In this document: positions 8,143-16,678 of the stretch, piece by piece
Layout: each line of letters begins with the position of its first letter
How positions within the stretch are numbered: the stretch's first letter is position 1
Source of the DNA: Chloroflexota bacterium
Lineage (GTDB): Bacteria > Chloroflexota > UBA6077 > FW602-bin22 > JAMCVK01
Length of the DNA stretch: 51,553 bases
NCBI GenBank assembly: GCA_023475225.1
Contig: JAMCVK010000043.1
Coordinates: 1-51,553 of the forward strand
Direction: 5' to 3'
Program-made: the position numbers and the translations under genes
The notes under the pieces: model-generated
What the model was told of the DNA's origin: nothing
The model's database searches: none
Seen by the model: only the letters and a program-made list of their open reading frames with translations

Positions 8143-8907
8143 GTGAGGAAGAATTTAGCTAAGCAGAAGATTAGGGCCGGCGAGCCTATATTTGGGGCCT
8201 TCATCACTTTTCCGGCCCCGCCCATCGTGGAGATTTGCGGTCACCTGGGCTTTGATCACGTCATCATCGATGCCGAGCATGGCCCTATGAACGAGGAGAG
8301 CTGTCAGGATCTGGTGAGGGCAGCGGAGGTGACCGGCATCACCCCCTTGATCCGCGTGCCTCAGATCGTTCCTCAGGTGATTTTGCGTTTCCTGGATATA
8401 GGAGCTCTGGGTGTACACGTGCCTCAGGTTTACACCAAGGCTGACGCCACGGCCGCGGTTCAATCTGTAAAATACTACCCTCAGGGGCGGAGGGGCTTGG
8501 CCGGTGTGCGGGCGGCGACTTATGGGCTCGCTACGACACTTAGTGAGTATGTCAAGCAGGCCAATGAAGAAACGATGATCGTCTTACATATAGAGAACAG
8601 GGAATGCGTGCAAAACCTGCCCGAGATACTGACCATCGAGGGGATCGACGTCTTCTTCATCGGACCAACCGACCTTTCACAATCCTTGGGTGTACCGGGA
8701 CGAACGCGCGAACCGATCGTCGAGGATCTTATCACCAAAATCATCGCTGAGGTGCAAGCCGCGGGTAAGACAGTTGGCATCTACGTGTCTGATGCAGAAA
8801 CGGCCAGGAAGTATCTAGCGGCTGGCGTTCGCTATTTTGCTACGGGTATAACCGGCTTGATGGCCAAGGCCGGGCGGGAGTTCCTCCAGGTCGTCAAAGG
8901 CAGCTGA
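8143..8907 (+). CDS. HpcH/HpaI-family class II aldolase
   Basis: 254 residues, full length for the HpaI/YfaU family of metal-dependent pyruvate aldolases, which cleave or form 2-keto-3-deoxy and 4-hydroxy-2-oxo acids. Motifs: GAFITFPAPPIVEICGHLGFD, VIIDAEHGPMN (catalytic His), a metal-site Glu in IENRECV, then FIGPTDLSQSLGVPG. GTG start at 8143 follows GGAGGGAG. The stop abuts the next ATG with no gap, so it is co-transcribed with the FO synthase. In some organisms FO or F420 genes travel with unrelated aldolases, so a direct link to F420 is not proven. Substrate is unknown. Confidence 0.92.
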   Translation: MRKNLAKQKIRAGEPIFGAFITFPAPPIVEICGHLGFDHVIIDAEHGPMNEESCQDLVRAAEVTGITPLIRVPQIVPQVILRFLDIGALGVHVPQVYTKADATAAVQSVKYYPQGRRGLAGVRAATYGLATTLSEYVKQANEETMIVLHIENRECVQNLPEILTIEGIDVFFIGPTDLSQSLGVPGRTREPIVEDLITKIIAEVQAAGKTVGIYVSDAETARKYLAAGVRYFATGITGLMAKAGREFLQVVKGS

Positions 8908-10812
8908 ATGTATGGGCAGTCCCTTCCTCCTGCCAATGTCGTGACCTTCTCGCGCAGCATCACGCTTGTCCCCACGCGCCGTTGCCACAACCGCTGTAGC
9001 TATTGCAGTTTTCGGGCCGACGATAACCACGTGCTTTCTCTGGCTGAGGCTGAGCACACCCTCACTCTGGCCAAGGGCCAGGGCTGTCGGGAGGCCCTCA
9101 TCATGTCTGGCGAGCGCCCCTGGCTGGAGAAGGACTTCCCCCTGACCGAGGAAGAGTTTATCGCATACGTGTATCAGCTCTGTGCCCTGGCCTTGCGCCT
9201 GGGACTGCTCCCCCACACGAACATCGGTGTGTTGACTGGCCCTCAGCTGGGGCGTCTGAAGGAAGTTAACGTCTCCATGGGACTGATGCTCGAGACGGCC
9301 AGCGAGGGTTTGGCCGCCCATAAGGAACAGCCCGGCAAACGCATCAGTGAACGTATCGCTCATATCGAAGAGGCTGGTAGATTACGCATCCCTTTCACGA
9401 CCGGCCTCCTCGTCGGCATCGGGGAATCGGCGTCGAACAGGCATGCCGCGCTACTGATCATCAAGCGCTTACAAGAGCGTTATGGGCATATTCAGGAAGT
9501 CATCATCCAAAATTTTAAGCCCAAGGTGGGTACGCCAATGGCACATTGGGCGGAACCGACCCTGGAAGATATGGTGGAAACGGTGCGTCAAGCCCGCCAG
9601 CTGTTGCCGACGGTACCTGTGCAAATAGCGCCGAACCTGACTTCCGACTGCCTGCCCTTGTTGCGCGCCGGGGCAAATGATCTGGGTGGGCTCTCGCCAG
9701 CCATCGACTATATCAATCCAGAGTGCCCCTGGCCGAAGCCAGAGGAGCTGGGGGCGACCCTGTCCAGGGCCGGTTTCCATCTTCAGGATCGCCTTCCTGT
9801 TCATCCTGAGGTGGACGCTGATCTGGCCCCGGTGGCCGACGCCTTGCGCCGGCGGTTGGTTGGGGATCGCGTGACCTACGTTGTTAACCGCAACGTTAAT
9901 ATCACTAATATATGTCAGGGCAGATGCGCCTTCTGCGCCTTCCGCCGGGACAGTGGGGAAGGGGATGCTTATCAGCTCACCATCGCTGAGGTCCTCCAAA
10001 AAGCCGAGGAGGCTGTGGCCCGGCAGGCTACCGAGGTATGCATCCAGGGTGGTCTGAACCCGACGCTGGAGCTGCCCTTTTACCTTAATATGGTCTCGGC
10101 CATCAAACAGCGCTTTCCCCATCTGCATATCCATGCCTTCTCCCCTATGGAGGTCTGGTGGATAGCCCAGCGCAATGGGCTTTCCATCGCTGATACACTG
10201 GCCCGTCTCCAGGAAGCGGGGTTGGATACGATGCCGGGGACAGCCGCCGAGATCCTCGTTGATGAGGTGCGGCAGAAGATCTGTCCCCAAAAGTTGACCA
10301 CTGCTGAATGGGTGGAGGTCATCACTACGGCGCACCGTTTGGGAATCAAGACGACGGCCACGATGATGTTTGGACACATCGAGAACTGGCATCACCGCCT
10401 TCGTCACCTCGAGATATTGCGCCATATCCAGCTGGAGAGCGGGGGTTTCACGGAGCTGGTGCTCTTGCCCTTCGTGCCCGGAGCAACCCCCCTAGCACGG
10501 CGTTACCACCTGCGACCGATCAGCCTGGAGGAGGTCTTGAAGGTTACTGCCTATGCCCGTCTCTATCTCGGCGCTGACCTGCCCAACATCCAGAACAGTT
10601 GGGTGAAGATAGGGGTAGAGGGGGTGAAGCGTTCGCTATCCTGGGGGGCGAACGATTTTGGGGGAACGCTGATGGAGGAGAACATCTCCCGGAGCGCCGG
10701 TTCAGCCCATGGACAGTCCCTGACCAGGGACCAGATCGAGGAGGCTATCTGCCAGGCCGGACGCATCCCCGTCGAGCGGGACACTCTATATAATCTGAGG
10801 ACAGGAAGATGA
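8908..10812 (+). CDS. fbiC: FO synthase, CofG-CofH fusion (coenzyme F420 biosynthesis)
   Basis: 634 residues with two radical SAM domains. The N-half (about 10-300) is CofG-like: FeS cluster motif CHNRCSYCSF, LPHTNIGVL, IPFTTGLLVGIGE, YGHIQEVIIQNF, and NDLGGLSP-IDYINPE-PWP. The C-half (about 325-630) is CofH-like: NVNITNICQGRCAFCAF, CIQGGLNP, GTAAEIL, MMFGHIE, NDFGGTLMEENI. Together they condense tyrosine with the deazaflavin precursor 5-amino-6-ribitylamino-uracil to make FO. The fusion is compact compared with actinobacterial FbiC (about 850 residues). It directly follows the aldolase and overlaps the FrhB-like gene by four bases (ATGA). The presence of both halves makes F420 use by this organism very likely. 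Confidence 0.95.
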   Translation: MYGQSLPPANVVTFSRSITLVPTRRCHNRCSYCSFRADDNHVLSLAEAEHTLTLAKGQGCREALIMSGERPWLEKDFPLTEEEFIAYVYQLCALALRLGLLPHTNIGVLTGPQLGRLKEVNVSMGLMLETASEGLAAHKEQPGKRISERIAHIEEAGRLRIPFTTGLLVGIGESASNRHAALLIIKRLQERYGHIQEVIIQNFKPKVGTPMAHWAEPTLEDMVETVRQARQLLPTVPVQIAPNLTSDCLPLLRAGANDLGGLSPAIDYINPECPWPKPEELGATLSRAGFHLQDRLPVHPEVDADLAPVADALRRRLVGDRVTYVVNRNVNITNICQGRCAFCAFRRDSGEGDAYQLTIAEVLQKAEEAVARQATEVCIQGGLNPTLELPFYLNMVSAIKQRFPHLHIHAFSPMEVWWIAQRNGLSIADTLARLQEAGLDTMPGTAAEILVDEVRQKICPQKLTTAEWVEVITTAHRLGIKTTATMMFGHIENWHHRLRHLEILRHIQLESGGFTELVLLPFVPGATPLARRYHLRPISLEEVLKVTAYARLYLGADLPNIQNSWVKIGVEGVKRSLSWGANDFGGTLMEENISRSAGSAHGQSLTRDQIEEAICQAGRIPVERDTLYNLRTGR

Positions 10813-11900
10813 TTTCGGATGAGGAGCTGAGACTAAAACAAATCGATGCCGACCCTTGTTCCCATTGTGGGGCCTGTCTCTCCTTTTGTAAGTGGGATGC
10901 GTTTGAGGCGAGTCAGCCAGGGCTACGGGGTGATCCCTCCCTCTGCCGCACCTGCATGCTCTGTTTCAGCATCTGTCCCCGTGCTCATCCCTGGACACCC
11001 CAGATGGAGGTGGAGCTCTTCGGGCATAGTCGGCAACATCCTCTCTTAGGGTTTTACGTGGCCGCTTACGCTGCTAGGGCTGTGGAGAAGGCGCCTCAGG
11101 CCCAGGATGCCGGCGTGACCACGGCGCTGCTCCGCTTCGCGCTACGGCAGGGGCTTGTGCAGGGGGTCATCGTTACAGGTCGTGATGCTGAGTGGAGGCC
11201 TCGAGCGTTCCTCGCTACCAGTGAGGAGGAGGTCAGCGGGGCTGCTGGCTCCAAATACACGGCTGCTCCGGCCCTTTCTGTGCTGGGGGAGGCGGTGGAG
11301 CGGTACGAGCGCCTGGCCTTTGTCGGCATGCCCTGTCAGGTAAATGCCCTGCGCAATCTACAATTGCGGAAGGGCGAGCGTTATGGGGCGGAAAGAGTGG
11401 TCTTGACGGTCGGACTCTTCTGTGCTGAAAGCTTCATCTATGGATGCCCTCACGGCCTCAGGCCGTTTGTGGAGCGGGAGATGGGCATGCCTATCAGGGA
11501 GGTCAGCCGTTTTGACATCAAGAAGGGTAATTTCGTTGCCTATGGGGTGGAGCGAATCGAGAATCGGCCCTTGGTTGAACTGAAAGAGCTCGTCTGGCCG
11601 ATCTGCCCTAGTTGCCAGGACTTCACGGCCGAGCTGGCTGACATCTCCGTTGGTGCTGTTGGCTCGCGCCCTGATGAGAATACGGTCCTCTTGCGCTCGC
11701 CACTCGGTCAGCAAATATGGGAACAGGCCCATACGCTTGAATGGATGCAGCTCGGGGCGGTGCGTAACCTGGGCATCATCGAACGGTTGACCCAAAACAA
11801 GCAGGCGCGGCGAGCCGCTCTCTCGGCGGAGGCCAGTCGGTTCCTGTTTAAGCGATCCATTCGGGGAAACTACAAGAAACTCTCTTCCACGTCTTGCTAG
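10809..11900 (+). CDS. Coenzyme F420 hydrogenase/dehydrogenase beta-subunit family (FrhB-like) iron-sulfur flavoprotein
   Basis: 363 residues. Residues about 15-60 carry two 4Fe-4S clusters (CSHCGACLSFC and CRTCMLCFSIC-P). The FrhB N- and C-domains follow: KAQDAGVTTALLRFAL, GSKYTAAPALSVL, FVGMPCQVNALRNLQL, GLFCAESF and WPICPSCQDFTAELADISVGAVG. Proteins of this family bind FAD and pass electrons between reduced F420, iron-sulfur partners and other substrates. Overlap with the FO synthase gene ties it to F420. It has no catalytic hydrogenase subunit beside it, so the second substrate is open; stand-alone members can act as ferredoxin:F420 or sulfite/glutamate-type oxidoreductase modules. Confidence 0.92.
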   Translation: MISDEELRLKQIDADPCSHCGACLSFCKWDAFEASQPGLRGDPSLCRTCMLCFSICPRAHPWTPQMEVELFGHSRQHPLLGFYVAAYAARAVEKAPQAQDAGVTTALLRFALRQGLVQGVIVTGRDAEWRPRAFLATSEEEVSGAAGSKYTAAPALSVLGEAVERYERLAFVGMPCQVNALRNLQLRKGERYGAERVVLTVGLFCAESFIYGCPHGLRPFVEREMGMPIREVSRFDIKKGNFVAYGVERIENRPLVELKELVWPICPSCQDFTAELADISVGAVGSRPDENTVLLRSPLGQQIWEQAHTLEWMQLGAVRNLGIIERLTQNKQARRAALSAEASRFLFKRSIRGNYKKLSSTSC

Positions 11901-11906
11901 AAATCC

Positions 11907-11936
11907 TTGACACCCCCATTCGCCTTGTAATACCAT
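11907..11936 (+). promoter_or_regulatory. Possible promoter upstream of the flavodoxin-like reductase
   Basis: TTGACA at 11907..11912, 18-base spacer, TACCAT at 11931..11936. The -35 box is perfect, the -10 box matches 4 of 6 positions. Confidence 0.4.
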
Positions 11937-12031
11937 AGCGATGGTCAGTTTGCTCCTGGGACAGGCTGGTCCTCAATAATCTTCGACCGCTTCCCTGAAA
12001 GCCAGGGCAGTGGTGAGCGGAGGTAAGCGCC

Positions 12032-12700
12032 TTGCCAGAGGAAAAACGATCCCTCGAACCGGTAAAGATCCTGGGGATTTCAGGCAGTCCCCGTAAGGGG
12101 GCTACCCTTTATGCCCTTAATGAGGCTATGCGGGCTGCGGCCAGCCTTCCTGGCGTGGAGACAACGATCATCTCCCTAAAAGGCAAAAAGATCAGTCCTT
12201 GCCTCCACTGTGATTATTGCCTGCGTCATCGAGCAGAATCCTTCAGCTTGGAAAAGGCCTGTTCTCTTAAGGATGATATGCGCCAGATTTATGAGCCTTT
12301 TCTGGAGGCTGATGGCTACATCCTGGCCACCCCGGTGTATATGGGCACAGTGAGCGGACAGTTGAAGGTGATGATGGACCGCATGCGCACCCTCTGGTTT
12401 CATGCTGATCTGCTGGCCAACAAGGTGGGAGGGGTGCTGGTCACGGGAGGCGATCGGACCGGGGGACACGAGCCGGCTATCCTGGCCATCGTCGGCTTCT
12501 ATATGTGTTTCGGTATCTTGCCGGTAGCAGGCATACACGGTGGTAATTTGGGTGCGGCCATCTGGTCCAAAGATGCCCGTGCCGTCGGCGCAGCCCAGGA
12601 TGAGGAGGGGATGCGCCTCTGCCATGACCTGGGGCTCAAGGTGGCCAAGACTGCCCGTCTTTTGAAGCAGGCGCGCCAGTCGGCAATTCCTTCCGCTTAA
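12032..12700 (+). CDS. NADPH-dependent FMN reductase / iron-sulfur flavoprotein family
   Basis: 222 residues with a flavodoxin-like fold. ILGISGSPRKGATLYALNEAM is the FMN phosphate loop; the segment PCLHCDYCLRH with three close cysteines and one more in EKACSLKDDM fits the compact cluster motif of iron-sulfur flavoproteins; GYILATPVYMGTVSGQLKVMMDR is the family's central motif. It may shuttle electrons between ferredoxin and small substrates. The TTG start at 12032 is preferred because GGAGGT lies 7 bases upstream. It stands 131 bases after the FrhB-like gene and may have its own promoter. Confidence 0.9.
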   Translation: MPEEKRSLEPVKILGISGSPRKGATLYALNEAMRAAASLPGVETTIISLKGKKISPCLHCDYCLRHRAESFSLEKACSLKDDMRQIYEPFLEADGYILATPVYMGTVSGQLKVMMDRMRTLWFHADLLANKVGGVLVTGGDRTGGHEPAILAIVGFYMCFGILPVAGIHGGNLGAAIWSKDARAVGAAQDEEGMRLCHDLGLKVAKTARLLKQARQSAIPSA

Positions 12701-12777
12701 GTCCCAAGGTTGGGAAGGCTTCCTACGATCTTCGGCTGGGTCAAAGATAGCTTCTAGCCAGATTTTTGGGTGCTCTG

Positions 12778-14133
12778 ATGTCATCACTACTGATCAAGAA
12801 TGGCACTATCGTCACTATGGATCGAGACGGCCGCATCATCGAAGACGGCTATGTTTACGTTGAGGACGACCTTATCCGCGAGGTTGGGGGACAACCAGGG
12901 CTGCATCTGGTCGAGCGCGCCGAGGAGACGATCGACGCTTCGGGCATGGCCATCATCCCTGGGCTGGTGAACGCCCATACCCATCTCTTTCAGACCCTTA
13001 TCCGTGGCCTGGCCGATGATAAACCCTTGCTCCAGTGGCTCCAATCCGTCGTCTGGCCAGTAACGGCCGCCATGAACGAAGAGGAGTGTTATTGGGCAGC
13101 GCTGCTCGGTTGCCTGGAGAACCTCAGATCGGGTGCAACCTCGATCATCAGCCAACATTATATCAATGCCTCTCTGCATAACTTTGATCGGGTAGCCGAG
13201 GCCGTGAGCGACTCTGGTATACGGGCCCTGCTGGCGCGTGGCTTCGCCGACAAGAACTATTACCCAGCCATTCAGGAAGATGAAAGGACCATCCTCCTGG
13301 CGATGGAGCGGGCGACGCATAAATGGCAAGGCGCGGCGGCCGGAAGAATAGGCGTTGAGTTCGGTCCCCTTATACCCTGGGGTTGCAGTGAGCATTTGAT
13401 GACCCAGGTGGTGCGGCTGGCCACAGAATGGGGCGTGGGCATCCATATCCACATCGCTGAGACCCGCGAGGAGGTGGAGATGGTGCTCGCCGAGACCGGT
13501 AAACGTAACATCGAATGGTGTGCTGACCTTGGTGTTTTAGGCCCACGCACTCAGCTCGTTCACTGTGTTTGGCTTACCCCCGCTGAGATCACGACCATCG
13601 CCGCCAGCGGTAGCACAGTCGTTCATTGCCCTGTAAGCAATATGTATCTTGCTTCAGGTATCGCCCCCATAGCCAAGATGCGGAAGAAAGGGGTTAACGT
13701 GGCCATTGCCACTGATGGCCCGGCCAGCAATAACTCGCAGGATATGTTGGAAGTGCTGAAGTTCACGGCCTGTTTGCAGAAAGTGCACACCCTCAATTCG
13801 CGGGTCATTCTGCCGGAAGATGTGTTGGAGATGGCCACCCTGGGGGGAGCACGGGCTATGGGGTTGGCTGATACCATCGGCAGTCTGGAAGTGGGGCGAA
13901 AGGCCGATATTGCGGTCATCGACCTTGACACTCCCCATACTGCTCCGGTGCACCGCGTACCCTCTGCCCTGGTCTATAACACCAATTGCGGTGATGTGGA
14001 CACGGTTATCGTTGATGGGAGGGTGTTGTTGCAGGGCAAGCGGTTTTGCCACCTGGATGAGGAAGCGGTATTGAAGACGGCAGGACGAGCAGCACGGGGG
14101 CTGCTGGCGCGGGCCGGGGTAAAAGTGTCATAG
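12778..14133 (+). CDS. Amidohydrolase, SAH/MTA deaminase-chlorohydrolase type
   Basis: 451 residues of the TrzN/AtzB/MtaD/SsnA branch of the amidohydrolase superfamily, zinc-dependent deaminases or dechlorinases of purine-like rings. Metal ligands are seen as VNAHTHLFQ, then HIHIAETREE, the His in TQLVHCVWLT, and Asp in ATDGPASNNSQDM; VVHCPVSNMYLASGIAPI is the usual substrate loop. The C-terminal strand rejoins the small beta domain (GRKADIAVIDLD). ATG 12778 gives the natural N-terminus SSLLIKNGTIVTMDRDG; a TTG 12 bases earlier is possible. It lies in series with the Fe-alcohol dehydrogenase with a 15-base gap. S-adenosylhomocysteine or methylthioadenosine deamination is the commonest role in anaerobes. 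Confidence 0.92.
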   Translation: MSSLLIKNGTIVTMDRDGRIIEDGYVYVEDDLIREVGGQPGLHLVERAEETIDASGMAIIPGLVNAHTHLFQTLIRGLADDKPLLQWLQSVVWPVTAAMNEEECYWAALLGCLENLRSGATSIISQHYINASLHNFDRVAEAVSDSGIRALLARGFADKNYYPAIQEDERTILLAMERATHKWQGAAAGRIGVEFGPLIPWGCSEHLMTQVVRLATEWGVGIHIHIAETREEVEMVLAETGKRNIEWCADLGVLGPRTQLVHCVWLTPAEITTIAASGSTVVHCPVSNMYLASGIAPIAKMRKKGVNVAIATDGPASNNSQDMLEVLKFTACLQKVHTLNSRVILPEDVLEMATLGGARAMGLADTIGSLEVGRKADIAVIDLDTPHTAPVHRVPSALVYNTNCGDVDTVIVDGRVLLQGKRFCHLDEEAVLKTAGRAARGLLARAGVKVS

Positions 14134-14148
14134 GTGAGGAGGTCTAGT

Positions 14149-15291
14149 GTGTTGCCAGAATTCTCTTTTCATTTAGCAACGCAAATCATATTCGGCAAGG
14201 ACGTCTTCACTGTCTTAGCGACGGAGCTGTCCAGACTCGAGGGCAGCAAGGTGCTTCTGGTGAGCGACGCTGGCCTGGCGGAGATGGGGTTGGTGGCCAG
14301 ATTGACTGAGGTGATTCAAGAAGCAGGGTTGGGGGTGGCCACCTTCACCGAGGTACACACCAATCCTACGGTTGAATCAGTGGAGAAAGGGCAGCAACTG
14401 GCTCAAGCGGAGGGAACAGATCTCCTGGTGGCTTTGGGTGGGGGGAGCGCCATTGACGTAGCCAAGGCCATCGCCCTCCTGCTCAGCGCCGGAGGTGAGT
14501 ACCGGGACTATCAGTGGGGTGGTAAAAAGGTGCCTGGGCCCCTTATGCCCTTAGTGGCTATCCCTACCACGGCGGGGACGGGCGCTGAGGTAAGCAAGGT
14601 GGCCGTCATCGTTGATGAGGCCAAGCACTCTAAGCAAGGGGTTGTCAGTCCATTTCTTCGTCCCAGGCTGGCCATCATCGATCCGCGCTTGATGCTATCA
14701 CTGCCACCTCGCCTTACCGCCGCCACCGGCGTGGATGCCTTTGTGCATGCCCTGGAAGCCTACGTCGGGTTAGGGGCCAATCCGCTCAGCGATCTATTCG
14801 CCCTGGAAGCTTTGGCCAAGATTTGGCGGTGGTTGCCCCAAGTGATTGAGCATGGCGACAACCTGGAGGGGCGTAAAGAGCTGGCCCTGGCCAGCCTATT
14901 CGCTGGTATAGCCATGGATCAGGCCGGTTTAGGGATAATGCACGCCCTGGCTGGACCGCTCTGTGGGCATTTCAATATCCATCACGGGGTGGCTTGTGCC
15001 CTGGTGATGTCTCCCTCTCTGGCGTTTAATCTCGAGGTCGGAGAAGAAAAACTGCCTCTACTCTGTCAGAGCCTGGCAATGCCCCAGGGTACTGATGGAC
15101 CGACGCTAGCCTGCCGCTTGAAAGAGTTCGTTGCGGCCCTGAAATTGCCCGTTTCTTTAGGCGAGGTAGGGGTTAGGGAAGGGGATATTCCTCTCTTGGC
15201 TCGTGAGGCGCTTCAGATGGGCGTTATTCGTAATAACCCTCGCCCGACAAGCGAGGAGGACTGCCAGGCGATCTTAAGGGCGATACTATGA
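14149..15291 (+). CDS. Iron-containing alcohol dehydrogenase
   Basis: About 380 residues, normal size for group III (Fe-type) dehydrogenases. Motifs: FHLATQIIFGKD start, NAD-binding DLLVALGGGSAIDVAKAIA, IPTTAGTGAEVSKVAVIVD, and metal ligands in ATGVDAFVHALEAYVG and GIMHALAGPLCGHFNIHHGVACALVMSP. It reduces or oxidises alcohols/aldehydes with NAD(P). GAGGAGG lies 6 bases before GTG 14149, preferred over the frame start at 14134. It ends 66 bases before a convergent gene; that gap holds a short ACAGGCA-aga-TGCCTGT hairpin without a U-run. Confidence 0.95.
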   Translation: MLPEFSFHLATQIIFGKDVFTVLATELSRLEGSKVLLVSDAGLAEMGLVARLTEVIQEAGLGVATFTEVHTNPTVESVEKGQQLAQAEGTDLLVALGGGSAIDVAKAIALLLSAGGEYRDYQWGGKKVPGPLMPLVAIPTTAGTGAEVSKVAVIVDEAKHSKQGVVSPFLRPRLAIIDPRLMLSLPPRLTAATGVDAFVHALEAYVGLGANPLSDLFALEALAKIWRWLPQVIEHGDNLEGRKELALASLFAGIAMDQAGLGIMHALAGPLCGHFNIHHGVACALVMSPSLAFNLEVGEEKLPLLCQSLAMPQGTDGPTLACRLKEFVAALKLPVSLGEVGVREGDIPLLAREALQMGVIRNNPRPTSEEDCQAILRAIL

Positions 15292-15357
15292 CTCTATGCC
15301 ACATCCCTCCATGGCTCCTTCCAGGAGGGCTCTGGTGGAACAGGCAAGATGCCTGTG

Positions 15358-16560
15358 TTACCGGAGGACAATTTCCATATTGCCAGGGGACAGGTAAGAG
15401 GCCTGTATTACTCTCTGCTCTCCTGGTAAGGGGGTTTGCTCCTCCTTCACTGCCTGCCGGCCGCTGAGTAGCAAATAGGCGGCTGCCCGCTTGGTTACAA
15501 CCCCCAGCGCTTTCAAATCCTCCAGGCCCTTGATCTTGCCCTGCCGGCGGGCCTTGATGAGGCGCTTTGCTGAGATGGGCCCGATCCCTGGCACGCGCAG
15601 GAGCTCCTGGGGCGAGGCCGTATTCACCTCCAACGGGAAGCACTCTGGATGGTGCCATGCCCAGACCTGGAAGCAGTCAGCCTCGAGCGGCAGATTCCTG
15701 TGGCCATCGAAGATGAGCTCCTCCACCTTAAAATCATAGCGACGGAAGAGGAAATCGGCCTGGTAGAGGCGGTGCTCACGGAGGAGTGGCGTAGGTGGGT
15801 GACCTGCCAGGGGGGTATGGGGCAGCGGCTGGAAGGCGCTGAAGTAGGCTCGTTTCAAGCCCAGTTCCGCGTACAGGCGACTGGTCGTATCCAGTATTTC
15901 CCGATCCGATTCATCCGCTGCGCCAACCACGAATTGGGTCGTCTGTCCGGCCGCCGGGGCGTTCCCCTGTGTGCTGAGGGCCTTCACCCAGCGCAGCGGT
16001 CGCAGCAGGTCCCGTTCAAAATCCTTGCCGGGACAGAGTCGTCGCAAGCGTTTGGGGTTAGGTGCTTCCAGGTTGACTGAGACGCGGTCGGCCAGCCGCA
16101 CGGCCTGCTCTACGTAGTCGAAGGTCGCCCCGGGCAAAATCTTAAGGTGGATGTACCCTCGGAACTGGTAACGGAGGCGCAGGATCTCCACAGTGGCCAG
16201 CATACGATCCATGGTTAGCGTGGGGCTCCCCTCCACGGCGGAGCTGAGGAACAGCCCCTGCACCAGGCCGGCCTGGCGCATTTCGATGAACAGGCGGGCC
16301 AGCTCAGCGGATTGAAAACTGACCCGGCGAAACTCGTTGGGGCAACGGTTAGCGCAGTAGGCGCAGTCGTTCTGGCAGGCGTTGCTCAGCAGCACCTTGA
16401 GCAGCAGGATGTGACGTCCATCGGGCAAGACAGCCGGATAGATCCAGCGTCCGGAGGGGTCAGCCCGCCTTCCAGCCCCCTGCGGGGAGCAGAGATAGGA
16501 GCTGCAAAGGTCATATTGGGCTGCCTGCCCCAGTATAGCTGCCTTTTCCAGCGCATCCAT
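15358..16560 (-). CDS. Radical SAM protein with helix-hairpin-helix, putative DNA modification/repair
   Basis: 400 residues. The N-terminal half is a radical SAM domain with CQNDCAYCANRC near residue 60, then LFLSSAVEGSPTLTMDRML, GYIHLKILPGATFDYVEQAVRLADRVSVNLEAP. The C-terminal part (about 315-370) has a helix-hairpin-helix DNA-binding motif, LLRVPGIGPISAKRLIKARR, followed by a second short HhH-like segment. This matches the family annotated as putative DNA modification/repair radical SAM protein; the chemistry is unproven. The usual partner of this family is not next door. The promoter carries an SOS-type box (see 16650..16678), which supports a DNA-damage role. Confidence 0.92.
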   Translation of the reverse strand: MDALEKAAILGQAAQYDLCSSYLCSPQGAGRRADPSGRWIYPAVLPDGRHILLLKVLLSNACQNDCAYCANRCPNEFRRVSFQSAELARLFIEMRQAGLVQGLFLSSAVEGSPTLTMDRMLATVEILRLRYQFRGYIHLKILPGATFDYVEQAVRLADRVSVNLEAPNPKRLRRLCPGKDFERDLLRPLRWVKALSTQGNAPAAGQTTQFVVGAADESDREILDTTSRLYAELGLKRAYFSAFQPLPHTPLAGHPPTPLLREHRLYQADFLFRRYDFKVEELIFDGHRNLPLEADCFQVWAWHHPECFPLEVNTASPQELLRVPGIGPISAKRLIKARRQGKIKGLEDLKALGVVTKRAAAYLLLSGRQAVKEEQTPLPGEQRVIQASYLSPGNMEIVLR

Positions 16561-16649
16561 AAAGCACCTTCACAGACCATCTGTCTACATTACTTCAGAG
16601 TGGACGATATCAAAATAGCTGTATGCAAAATATCTCTGCCCCTAAATAT

Positions 16650-16678
16650 ATTATATGAACTTATGTTCTATAAATCAA
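16650..16678 (-). promoter_or_regulatory. Promoter with a Gram-positive-type SOS (LexA) box
   Basis: Minus strand -35 TTGATT (16678..16673), 17-base spacer, -10 TATAAT (16655..16650). Exactly inside the spacer, at 16657..16668, lies GAACTTATGTTC, a GAAC-N4-GTTC palindrome equal to the core of the Gram-positive LexA/DinR site. A repressor bound here would block polymerase. The -35 box overlaps the stop codon of the upstream WYL gene. Confidence 0.75.

Noticed and set aside
9469-10425. A long minus-strand open frame (318 codons) opposite the FO synthase gene
   Set aside because: It is wholly antisense to a clear radical SAM gene with intact motifs and has no family signal or ribosome site of note.
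12787-13452. A 221-codon open frame opposite the amidohydrolase gene
   Set aside because: Its sequence shows no family pattern, and the opposite strand encodes a complete metal-dependent hydrolase; it is a codon-bias shadow.
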